Positions 6,878-15,100 of a DNA stretch of 34,524 nt are shown here, piece after piece. A model generated the notes under the pieces. That model was not told where the DNA came from, did not search any database, and was given only the letters and a program-made list of their open reading frames with translations. Each line of letters begins with the position of its first letter. The first letter of the stretch is position 1. The position numbers and the translations under genes are program-made. Source of the DNA: Methanomicrobiaceae archaeon (GTDB taxonomy: Archaea; Halobacteriota; Methanomicrobia; Methanomicrobiales; Methanomicrobiaceae); NCBI GenBank assembly GCA_016928355.1, contig JAFGKW010000029.1:1-34524 (forward strand), read 5' to 3'.

Positions 6878-8950
6878 ATGTCAGAAAGAATGTTAAGCGA
6901 GGCTGAGGGTTACCAGCTTCTAAGAGAGTTTGGAGTTCCTGCTCCAAAATTCGAGATAGTGAAAAGTGCGGAAGAAGCCGCGAAAGTCGGTGCGGGAATC
7001 GGGTTTCCGGTCGTAATGAAGATCATATCGCCCCAGATTATTCACAAGAGCGATGCAGGCGGCGTTGTCGTTGGAGTCACCGGAAAGGATGACGCAAGGG
7101 ACGCATATAACAAGATCGTCGAATCTGTAAAGGCATACAATCCCGAAGCCGTAATCGAGGGAATAATCGTTGAAGAGATGGCAAAGCCCGGTCTCGAACT
7201 TATCCTCGGCGGAAAAACAGATCCCGCTTTCGGCAAGGTAATCACATTCGGAATGGGAGGAACGCTTGTCGAGCTTATGAAGGATGTTACACTTCGCATC
7301 CTGCCGGTAAACGAAGAGGATATCAGGACAATGATAACCGAGATCAACGCCTACCCGCTGATCTCAGGCTACCGTGGTATGAAGCCGAAGGACGAGGAGA
7401 CTCTTGTCGAGATTATTAAAAACGTAGCAAGATTCTTCGAAGAAAATGCCAATGTGAAGGAGTTTGACATCAACCCTCTCCGCCTCTATGAAGAGGGGGC
7501 CTGTGCCGTTGATGCAAGGGTTATCATAGACGATGACTACAAACCCGAGAAAAGGGCAGAGAGAAGACCAGTTCCGCCCGAATACTTCAACCCGCGGTCA
7601 GTAGCGGTAATCGGTGCTTCATCCGATCCCAAGAAGATGGGATACGCGGTTATGCACAACCTTCTCCACTTCCCCGGACAGATCTATCCTGTAAACAACA
7701 AAAGGGGAGAGGTCCAGGGACTGAAAGCATACCCTACTGTTAGTGCAATACCAAATCCCGTAGATCTTGCCGTTATCACGGTTCCGGCCCTTCAGGTTCC
7801 AAAGGTCATGCAGGAGTGCGGTGAGAAGGGGATACCGCTGGTGGTTGTTATCACGGCAGGGTTCAAGGAGACCGGGCCGGATGGAAAAGCCCTTGAAAAC
7901 AGGATGCTCGAGATCGCCAGAAGCTACAATATCAGGATCGTAGGACCTAACTGCCTTGGCCTGATCGTTCCCCCACGCGGACTTGATACGACATATGTCC
8001 ACCAGTCTCCGAACCCGGGCGGAATCGCGTTCATCTCGCAGAGCGGTGCAATCATCAATACAGTCGTCGACTGGAGTCTGAAGCATGACATCGGATTCTC
8101 AGCGGTTTTCTCCGTAGGTAACCAGTCGGATCTCGATTTCATCGACTACCTTAGATTCGTCGAACAGGACAGGAACACCAAGGCAGTAATTCTCTATGTC
8201 GAGCAGCTGACCGACGGACGTGAATTCATGGAGGTCGTATCCGAGGTTTCAAAGAAGAAGCCTGTCGTCGCAATCAAGTCAGGTTCATCTGCAAAGGGTC
8301 AGGAGGCTGCATCTTCACACACGGGATCACTATCAGGATCATATGAGGTCTACATGGAAGCCTTCCGCCGTGCGGGAGTTATACCTGTAAGGGCACTCAG
8401 AGGTGCATTCGAGGCAGCGGAACTCCTTGCAGCACCTGCTTCACCCACAGATGAGCTCAAAGGAACAAGGGCCATTGTCATTACAAATGCCGGTGGTTTC
8501 GCTGTATTATCCTCAGACTATGCGGATATGTACGGTATCAATATTATCGACCTTCCAACAGAGATACTGGACGAACTCAACACATTCCTGCCTGACTATT
8601 GGAGTCATGCAAACCCACTCGACCTTCTCGGCGATGCGTCTGAAAAGCGCTTTAGTCAGGTCTTCGATGTCCTCGCAAGAAACTCCGACCAGTGGGACAT
8701 TGCATTCGTAATCGGGTTCCCTAACCTTGTTCTCGATTCCGAAGTCTTCGCACAGGCAATTGCAAACTTCTCCGAGAAGACAACAAACCCGGTTATCGGA
8801 ACACTCCTTGGCGGGGAGTGCATGGATGCAGGAATCAAACTTCTCAAAGAGAAGGGAATTCCAAACTTCGACGAACTCGAACAGACCTACAAGGTCGTCG
8901 GCCGTGTCGTGTGGCAGAGATGCAGGGCAAAGTCGATAGGATTGCCCTAA
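6878..8950 (+). CDS. Acetate/acyl-CoA ligase (ADP-forming), beta-alpha fusion
   Basis: A 690-residue NDP-forming acyl-CoA synthetase, which interconverts acyl-CoA + ADP + phosphate with acid + CoA + ATP. Residues 1-220 are the ATP-grasp (beta) part, with KIISPQIIHKSDAGG carrying His56, the presumed second phosphohistidine. From about 235 the alpha part follows: CoA-binding Rossmann domain (SVAVIGASSDPKKMGYAV), succinyl-CoA-ligase-like domain with FISQSGAIINT, and SSHTGSLSGSYEVY with catalytic His481. The C-terminal part is the ligase-CoA domain with LPDYWSHANPLDLLGD. The order beta then alpha is the reverse of the common archaeal alpha-beta fusion. The ATG at 6878 has a strong ribosome binding site. 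It could supply ATP from acetyl-CoA or use branched or aromatic acids; the substrate cannot be read from sequence. A T-run follows the stop (8953-8960). Confidence 0.9.
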   Translation: MSERMLSEAEGYQLLREFGVPAPKFEIVKSAEEAAKVGAGIGFPVVMKIISPQIIHKSDAGGVVVGVTGKDDARDAYNKIVESVKAYNPEAVIEGIIVEEMAKPGLELILGGKTDPAFGKVITFGMGGTLVELMKDVTLRILPVNEEDIRTMITEINAYPLISGYRGMKPKDEETLVEIIKNVARFFEENANVKEFDINPLRLYEEGACAVDARVIIDDDYKPEKRAERRPVPPEYFNPRSVAVIGASSDPKKMGYAVMHNLLHFPGQIYPVNNKRGEVQGLKAYPTVSAIPNPVDLAVITVPALQVPKVMQECGEKGIPLVVVITAGFKETGPDGKALENRMLEIARSYNIRIVGPNCLGLIVPPRGLDTTYVHQSPNPGGIAFISQSGAIINTVVDWSLKHDIGFSAVFSVGNQSDLDFIDYLRFVEQDRNTKAVILYVEQLTDGREFMEVVSEVSKKKPVVAIKSGSSAKGQEAASSHTGSLSGSYEVYMEAFRRAGVIPVRALRGAFEAAELLAAPASPTDELKGTRAIVITNAGGFAVLSSDYADMYGINIIDLPTEILDELNTFLPDYWSHANPLDLLGDASEKRFSQVFDVLARNSDQWDIAFVIGFPNLVLDSEVFAQAIANFSEKTTNPVIGTLLGGECMDAGIKLLKEKGIPNFDELEQTYKVVGRVVWQRCRAKSIGLP

Positions 8951-9022
8951 TCTTTTTTATTTCATAAATTTTTTCAAAACTCTCAATTCAGAACTTTACA
9001 TTTTAGCTAATATATCCTCACA

Positions 9023-9039
9023 GGTGACCAAAGGTCGCC
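9023..9039. terminator. Short hairpin between convergent genes
   Basis: GGTGACC (9023-9029) and GGTCGCC (9033-9039) can pair over 7 bp with one G-T pair around an AAA loop. It lies in the 120-bp space between the convergent ligase and GntP-type genes. The T-run directly after the ligase stop (8953-8960) is the better candidate for termination; this hairpin could act on the other strand. Confidence 0.3.
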
Positions 9040-9070
9040 CGGGGTTTCGAAAGGTACCTATAAATACCGC

Positions 9071-10345
9071 CTATATCATCGGATCCGGATAAAAGGTCAT
9101 TGAAAGAAATATTGCTGCAGAGAGCATAATCAATCCGCAGAATGCAAGAGGCAGCGTATAATTCCTGAGAACAGTGCCAATATCGTCGCCCGTGGTTCTC
9201 TGGATCAGCCAGAAATACGGGTCCGTCAGATACGGGATGAAGCATGTTCCCGCCGAGACCATAAGTATCAGGGGGAGCGGGTGTACCTGCTGTATTATCT
9301 CCGTTGTCCCGATTATCTGGGATGCTATTACCGCAGTCACAACCCTTGAACCCTGTGCTGTGGCAAATACGGCGGCAATGATAAAAGGCACCATAATAAC
9401 AGGCACAACGGGGATCAGCGAGTCCACGATCCCTCCTGCAAGTCCCGAACCAATAATGACTTTACCTATCGCTCCCGCTGAACAGAAATCAAAAAGAATT
9501 AGTCCGGCGGATTTTGCTCCGGCAGAAAATCCCTTCATCCTGATATCGCGTGGTGCAAACGCGAGAGTGGAGATCAGACCTGCAAGCATAATAAACTGGA
9601 CCAGGCCAAGATGAGAGAGCTGAAGCAGAAAGACCCCTACCGGGACTGCGCCAATGATTGCAATGAAAGGAGTCCATGCACGAAGATGGGTCTTCAGCGG
9701 ATATTCACTAACCCTCTTTTCCCCGGTTTCAGGGGAACTGAACCCCTTACCATACCAAAATCCTGAAAGGAGGATGACAATCGCCAGAATGGCAAGAGAA
9801 AGAGGAATTGTGACGGCATTGAATAAATATGCAGGACATCCGCCTCCGAGATTTGAGAGAAGAGGCATCGTCGCAGGAGTGGGAAAGATCAGAACATATG
9901 ATATGATGCTCCCTATTGCGACAAGATAGAGAGGTTTGTTCGACCCGGAAGATTCGTCTCCCTGACCTTTAAAAGCGGGAGCGATCATAAGATAGGTCGT
10001 GATGCAGCAGGTCGTAGGAACAGAAAGAATAAACCCGATAATCCCGGCCCCTGCAGCAGGAGTTTTTATCCGGCCGGATATTCCGGAGACTATCACATCT
10101 AAAAGCCTCTGGTCAAGGAGCAGTCTTGCGATAACCATCCCGGACAGGATTACAATGGCAAATGAAGAGAAGATCTCCCCCATCCCCTCCGCCGTCCATT
10201 TCAGCACCTGATCAGGATTAAAACCGGCGATTAAACCCAGGAATATCGCCCCTGTAATAAGAACAAGAAATGCAGGCACCCTTCTTGAAAAGGCAAGGAC
10301 AGTTATCAGGATCAATGTTAGAATTAAGACGACCAGGGGATCCAT
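9071..10345 (-). CDS. GntP-family permease (gluconate/organic acid:H+ symporter type)
   Basis: A very hydrophobic protein of 424 residues (from ATG 10345) with 12-14 predicted membrane segments. GntP-like features are the N-terminus MDPLVVLILTLILI, the re-entrant loop pieces SVPTTCCITTYLMIAP and FPTPATMPLLSNLGGG in the first half, and ATAQGSRVVTAVIASQI with SAGTCFIPYLTDPYFWLIQR in the second half. GntP members carry gluconate or other sugar acids and organic acids with protons; the substrate here is unknown. The frame is open to ATG 10423, but the extra 26 residues are hydrophilic and unlike the family start, so I prefer 10345; neither has a clear ribosome binding site. It converges on the ADP-forming ligase. 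Confidence 0.8.
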   Translation of the reverse strand: MDPLVVLILTLILITVLAFSRRVPAFLVLITGAIFLGLIAGFNPDQVLKWTAEGMGEIFSSFAIVILSGMVIARLLLDQRLLDVIVSGISGRIKTPAAGAGIIGFILSVPTTCCITTYLMIAPAFKGQGDESSGSNKPLYLVAIGSIISYVLIFPTPATMPLLSNLGGGCPAYLFNAVTIPLSLAILAIVILLSGFWYGKGFSSPETGEKRVSEYPLKTHLRAWTPFIAIIGAVPVGVFLLQLSHLGLVQFIMLAGLISTLAFAPRDIRMKGFSAGAKSAGLILFDFCSAGAIGKVIIGSGLAGGIVDSLIPVVPVIMVPFIIAAVFATAQGSRVVTAVIASQIIGTTEIIQQVHPLPLILMVSAGTCFIPYLTDPYFWLIQRTTGDDIGTVLRNYTLPLAFCGLIMLSAAIFLSMTFYPDPMI

Positions 10346-10434
10346 TGAAAGATAATTGGGGTTTAGTATTAATTTTCTTTCGTTTTGAAAACATCTCAAA
10401 TTGATCTCCGCATTTTTGGCCATCGGTTATGGCC

Positions 10435-10683
10435 CTAAGACGGATCATTCGATTGAAATTCACGGATGAAATCAACTTCCTTTTTATTTACGTCTTTATC
10501 AGATGCAGTTTCAGATTGCCAGAGAATTTCTCTTCTAATAGTAATATCCCTCCTTTCTTCATCGGAAAAATCCTGTACTACAAGTTCGCTATTTGGACTT
10601 CCGAAGTAGGTAAAAGTTCCAGTAAGATCCTTTCCAATGTAAATTTTACCATTAGGATAAGTTATTTTGTAAACCCATTTCAT
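10435..10683 (-). CDS. Small GIY-YIG nuclease family protein
   Basis: An 82-residue stand-alone GIY-YIG domain. The motif appears as VYKITYPNGKIYIGKDLTG at the N-terminus, followed by YFGSPNSELVVQDF, ERRDITIRREILWQSE with the catalytic arginine and the glutamate region, and KKEVDFIREFQSNDP at the end. Related proteins usually continue 8-12 residues beyond NDP; here a stop comes right after NDPS, so the C-terminus is slightly short but the core is intact. The role of such single-domain proteins is unclear; DNA or RNA cleavage is inferred from the fold. No ribosome binding site is visible before ATG 10683. It lies 12 nt from the longest reading of the GntP-type frame and 89 nt from its preferred start. 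Confidence 0.8.
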   Translation of the reverse strand: MKWVYKITYPNGKIYIGKDLTGTFTYFGSPNSELVVQDFSDEERRDITIRREILWQSETASDKDVNKKEVDFIREFQSNDPS

Positions 10684-10803
10684 AATAAAAAATAAATTAC
10701 CACTAATTAAGTGCTTTTGCTATGATATTGCAGATTTAACATAAAACTGCTTCTGACAACATCTCTGGATTGATAAAAGGAGTTTATTCATTAGACAACC
10801 CCT

Positions 10804-10887
10804 GCGCAATTCGCTTCGCGAAACGCCCTGACCTCAGGGCTTTGCGCTGTCGCGATAACCCAGCCTGGACGCTACCCTCCGGGTAGC
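10804..10887. other. GC-rich branched inverted-repeat element (possible structured RNA)
   Basis: Within an otherwise A/T-rich gap of about 360 bp (10684-11042) lies a GC-rich block that can fold into nested stems. An outer stem GCGCAA (10804-10809) / TTGCGC (10842-10847) encloses two hairpins: TTCGC (10810-10814) / GCGAA (10818-10822) and GCCCTG (10825-10830) / CAGGGC (10835-10840). A further perfect hairpin follows: GCTACCC (10871-10877) / GGGTAGC (10881-10887). There is no open reading frame of interest. It directly adjoins repeat copy C, and the two may form one composite element. It could be a structured RNA, a non-autonomous mobile element, or a dispersed genomic repeat. Confidence 0.5.
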
Positions 10888-10944
10888 CTCGGCCGGGAAG
10901 GAAAAAGGAAGTGGATATTGGTAGTAACCGAGGGAAGAAGTGGA

Positions 10945-11026
10945 GCAAAAGGGGACGCTGGCCCGTCCCCTTTGCGACTTATCACCATGAGGGGGTGGGT
11001 TGAAGGGATGGGGAAACCTCCCCCTC
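10945..11026 (-). repeat. GC-rich hairpin repeat, copy C (diverged, inverted)
   Basis: Third member of the repeat family, on the minus strand. Read in that direction it has GGGGGAGGTTTCCCC, then CCCTTCAACCCACCCCCTCAT, GGTGATAAGTCGC, and a hairpin with arms GGGGACG and CGTCCCC (10951-10957 and 10964-10970), extended by AAA/TTT and, past one bulged A, GC/GC. The order of blocks matches copies A and B, while the stem is longer and different in sequence. It starts 17 bp beyond the stop codon of the AEC permease gene, so it would be transcribed as that gene's 3' end. Confidence 0.6.
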
Positions 11027-11042
11027 CCTTTACAAAGAGAAT

Positions 11043-11966
11043 TCAAACCGAAATCAGCAAAAAAGCCATCAGCGGCACGGTCACCAGGCTGAGAAGTGTC
11101 GAGATAAAAACGCCTTTCGATGCGAGAGTTGAGTCAACCTCATACTCCTCTGCGAGCAGAACGGAATTAGCTGCAACAGGCATTGAGGCAAGAAGGACCG
11201 CAATGCCGATGAAGAGTACATCTTCAACGAAAGGTGTCAGGACGAGGAACACCACAAACGGGATTGCTATCAGCCTCAGGAAACTGATAAAATAGATTCT
11301 TGGATCTCTAAACATCCCTGATATTGGAAGTGTGGCAAGCAGAGCACCCACAACCACCATTGCCAGAGGGGTCGTCAGGTCACCAAGGATTGCAAGCACA
11401 TCTATAACAGGCGATGGAATTACGAATCCTGAAAAGAAAAAGACCAGGCCGATAATCGACGAGAGAATCCCCGAATTCAGCAGTAGTTTGGGGTTTAAGG
11501 ATCTTCCCATATCCGGCCGGAGCATGAGGATTCCTGCGGAGAAGACCAAAAGACCGAAAGGCAGCATCACCAGGGATGTATAGAATACCGCCTCATTGCC
11601 GAATATTGCGGCGGTAACCGGGATTCCCATAAATCCGAGATTCGAGAAGACGAGCATGAACTTCATTACGCCGGTTTCATGTTCATCCTTAGAGAGGAAT
11701 CGCGGAAATGTAAATGCAAAAGCAAAAGAGATCAGGTAATAAACCGCCGCAATAGCAAACATCTGCATAGTACTCCCAAAACTATCTCCGTTCAGGGGAA
11801 TCTGCATGGAGACTATAATGAGACAGGGCAGCGAGATATTGACAAGAAAGCTGGAAAGACCACTGGCACCCTCCCTGTCGATAACCTTCATCTTAAATGA
11901 AGCATATCCTATCGCTATCATTATGAAAAGTATGACAATGCTGTTTGTAATCTGAAAAAAATCCAT
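11043..11966 (-). CDS. AEC family permease (auxin efflux carrier-like)
   Basis: A 307-residue membrane protein with ten predicted helices in two five-helix halves, typical for the AEC/BASS superfamily. Diagnostic parts are the N-terminal helix SIVILFIMIAIGYASFKMKVI, LSSFLVNISLPCLIIVSMQ with the first crossover helix, MFAIAAVYYLISFAFAF, FSNLGFMGIPVTAAIFG, LTTPLAMVVVGALLA, and PVAANSVLLAEEYEVDSTLASKGVFIST with the second crossover. Bacterial and archaeal members export or import organic acids such as malate or malonate; the substrate here is not known. No ribosome binding site precedes ATG 11966, but a TATA-like TTTTAAATATTT lies about 20-30 nt upstream, compatible with a leaderless transcript. 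Repeat copy C follows its stop. Confidence 0.87.
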   Translation of the reverse strand: MDFFQITNSIVILFIMIAIGYASFKMKVIDREGASGLSSFLVNISLPCLIIVSMQIPLNGDSFGSTMQMFAIAAVYYLISFAFAFTFPRFLSKDEHETGVMKFMLVFSNLGFMGIPVTAAIFGNEAVFYTSLVMLPFGLLVFSAGILMLRPDMGRSLNPKLLLNSGILSSIIGLVFFFSGFVIPSPVIDVLAILGDLTTPLAMVVVGALLATLPISGMFRDPRIYFISFLRLIAIPFVVFLVLTPFVEDVLFIGIAVLLASMPVAANSVLLAEEYEVDSTLASKGVFISTLLSLVTVPLMAFLLISV

Positions 11967-12178
11967 CTGCTGATGAAATATTTAAAATGGTAATTAATAA
12001 TCGTTCCTGATTAGAAAGGACAGTTTTTTTAAAATGCAAAAAATATAAAAACTAAAATTTACCAATATTTCTATAAATCATTAAAATTATTGTTGAAGCG
12101 CCGCGATTGAGAAAATAGAGACCGTATACCGATATCAGAAGGTATATTGTGAACTATTGCATATAAACCATTTAAGCC

Positions 12179-15100
12179 GTGAGCAAAGAGATCGATATTT
12201 TTCTTGAACTGCTGGGTTCAGGAAACAATAAAAAACGAAGAAATGCGATTGAAGGGTTGAAAAAGATCGGAAGATCTGCATCAATGCAGCTTTTAAATGC
12301 CCTCAACAGCGAAAGCCCTGAAGTCCGGGATGGAGCAGCGGAGGTTTTAGGTTCTTTCAGCAGTGAGGATATCGATACCTTTATGAAACTGCTCGTCTCG
12401 GGCAGGGAAAATGCACGGGACGGTGCAGCAAGAACCATAGGGTATATTGCAGGAAACGGAGTTAACATCACGGCTCCACTTTCGAAGAACATAAAGGATG
12501 GTGAACCTGAAGCAAGAAAAGGAGCCGCTGTATCTATCGGATATATTCCCCGCCCGACAACCGGGGCAATCAACATGCTCCTTTATCTTCTCCGGGATGA
12601 CGATCGTGAAGTCCGGAGACAGGCTGCAGAATCACTTAAAAAACTCAAATGGAGTTCCAAAAATCCTGTGGAGATGTCGTTTTATTTTCTTGCCGAAGAT
12701 AACTGGAAGGAACTTGGCAGGATCGGAACTCCGGCACTTGATGCAATCAGTTTCGGGCTGGAAACAGGAGATTCAGGTGACCGTGTACAAATTGCAGGTA
12801 TTCTTACGGGAATAGAAGGGAAAATTTCCCGGACCTTACTGTTATCACTGTTGGACGACCCGGAAAAAAGTGTCAGGCTTGCGGCGACAGATGCAATTGC
12901 CGATACCGGAGATAAAGAGTTTCTCAATTATCTTGTCGCCGCAATGGACGATTCCGATTATGACATCCGCGTAGAGGCTTCATGGGCCCTGAAAAAGGCG
13001 GGATGGATTCCTGAAAACGGATATCAAAAGGTGAAGTCACTGATGCTCCGTGGAGATTTCAGGGAAGTTGAGCTGATGGGGGAAAAGGCCCTGCCATTTT
13101 TGATCGAAAATCTTGGAGATAATGACCCGGATATCAGGAATGATACAATTAAAATATTATATTCGATCGGGACTCCTGCATATGATGCACTTGTTAAGGC
13201 AAAAAACAGCTCATCACCTGCGATCAGGGTTGGTATAAACGAGGCGATAGATTACTTCAGCCGTGAAGATGAGAAGGCCGGAAAGAAGAAAGATGGGGTT
13301 TCAGTAAAAGAAGAAGAAATCCGGGCATATAATACGAAAGAATACTGGTACAATGCACTTATCTCAAACAGCTACAATCATGAAATGGCACAGAGGCTCT
13401 CGGGTGCACTCTCTGATGAAGACGATATCATAAGAATCGCAGCGGTTGAAACCCTGAAAGGCCATGGAAAAAAATCAGTTCCGGTCCTGGTTCTCCTTAT
13501 AAAGGATGAGTCGGAGAATGTAAAAACCGCTGCCATAGAAGCACTAGGAGATCTTTACGCTGCTGAGGCGATCGAACCGCTCGTTGAAACGATAGAGGAT
13601 GAGCACAGTCAGGTAAGAAAGGCATCCGCATATTCTCTTGGCAAGATCCGGGATAAAGGTACACTGCCCGTACTTGTGAGGCACTTTGCAGATCCTGATG
13701 AGATCGTCCGTAACGAGTGCTCGGAATCAGTAGCAAAGATGGGCAATATCGCCCTCCCGTTTCTGGAAAATCTGATCACACACTATGAAATGGGTGTACG
13801 TATTGCATCCCTTATGGCCCTTGGCGGAATAGGTGATCCTTCCGGAATACCGTTTGCAACAAAGGCCCTGAATGATCCTGACAATCCTGTCAGGGCACAG
13901 GCAATGGACTCACTCGTTCAAATCAGCAATTTCATGTTCATATTTCTGATGAATGAGATCCAGAGAGTCAGCATACAGGGAACAAAGATGGAGAAGCTTG
14001 GCATGCTCAGCGTTCTCTCCAGGTTAAAGGATTTAAAGATCATCCCGGTCGTGAAAAGATTTCTCTCTGACGATGATGAAGAGGTCAGGAGAAATGCAGC
14101 AGAGATCCTTGAAGTATACAGGACACGTGAAGTTAAAGCGGAGAAAGAGAAAATTCGCGAGTACAGCAGGGAGACCGCCGACCTGCTGAAGAGAAAACTT
14201 TCCTTAAACGAGATAGACCGGCTGCTGGACCGCCTGATAAGTACAGACGACGCAGCGGCAATGGAGATACTCGGAAGAAAACTATCGCAGGATGAGATCA
14301 GCGGACTCATCAGGGAACTCTCATCAAAACAGAAAAGAGACACCGCAAAGATACTTGGAAACAGGCTCTCGCAGGAAGAGATCGACGAGCTCATCCATCG
14401 TTCAGCATATGTAAGCAATAAAAACACAACAAAACTGCTTGGTAAGAAGCTCTCGCAGGAGGAGATCGATGATCTTATCAACAGGGCTTCCTCCGACAAG
14501 GATGAAAATGCAGCCAAGGATATCAAGAAACAGCTCACCCAGAATGAGATTGACGAACTTATCAAAAAGGAGCTTGCCCTCAAGAAGAAAGTCGCAATGG
14601 AAGTCTCACGGCTAATCATAGGATTAAAGAGCAAAGATACACAGGTAAAATTCGCTTCTGCGGAAAATATTGTTAAGACCGGCGAACCGGCAGTCGAACC
14701 GCTTATGAATTTTATGAGCAATTCCGAGCCTGAGTTCCAGAAAGAGGTTGCGAGTCTCCTGATAAAAATTGGAAAGCCCGGAATCCGGGGTATGATAAGA
14801 ACACTAAACTACGGAAAGACTGAGATGAGGGTTGTCATTGCAGGAACAATCCTGAAAAGCAGGGACGAGGAGGCAATTAATGCAGTATACGACAGGATAC
14901 GGAGTGAAAAGAACCCTGAAGTAAAGAAGGCACTCATACTGGCATTTACCAAAGACACCAGTGATAAAAGGATTCCCGATGCTCTCCACTTCGCCCTGGC
15001 GGACAAGGACCCGGGCGTCAAGGCTCTTGCAGTCCGCCTTCTTGGAAAGATCAGGGATGAAAAGGCAATCGGCCCCCTGATCTCGGTATTCAATTATTCT

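Noticed and set aside
8951-9070. Third or fourth copy of the hairpin repeat (GGTGACC...GGTCGCC)
   Set aside because: Only the short GGTCGC piece is shared; the pyrimidine-rich core is absent.
14195-14614. CRISPR-like array suspected from the 84-bp periodicity
   Set aside because: The period is a whole number of codons within an open frame, the units have no separate repeat and spacer parts, and no cas gene is near.
13918-14721. Antisense frame of 267 codons in the HEAT gene
   Set aside because: Ser/Leu-rich shadow produced by the Glu/Lys/Arg codons of the HEAT repeats; no start signal or family pattern.
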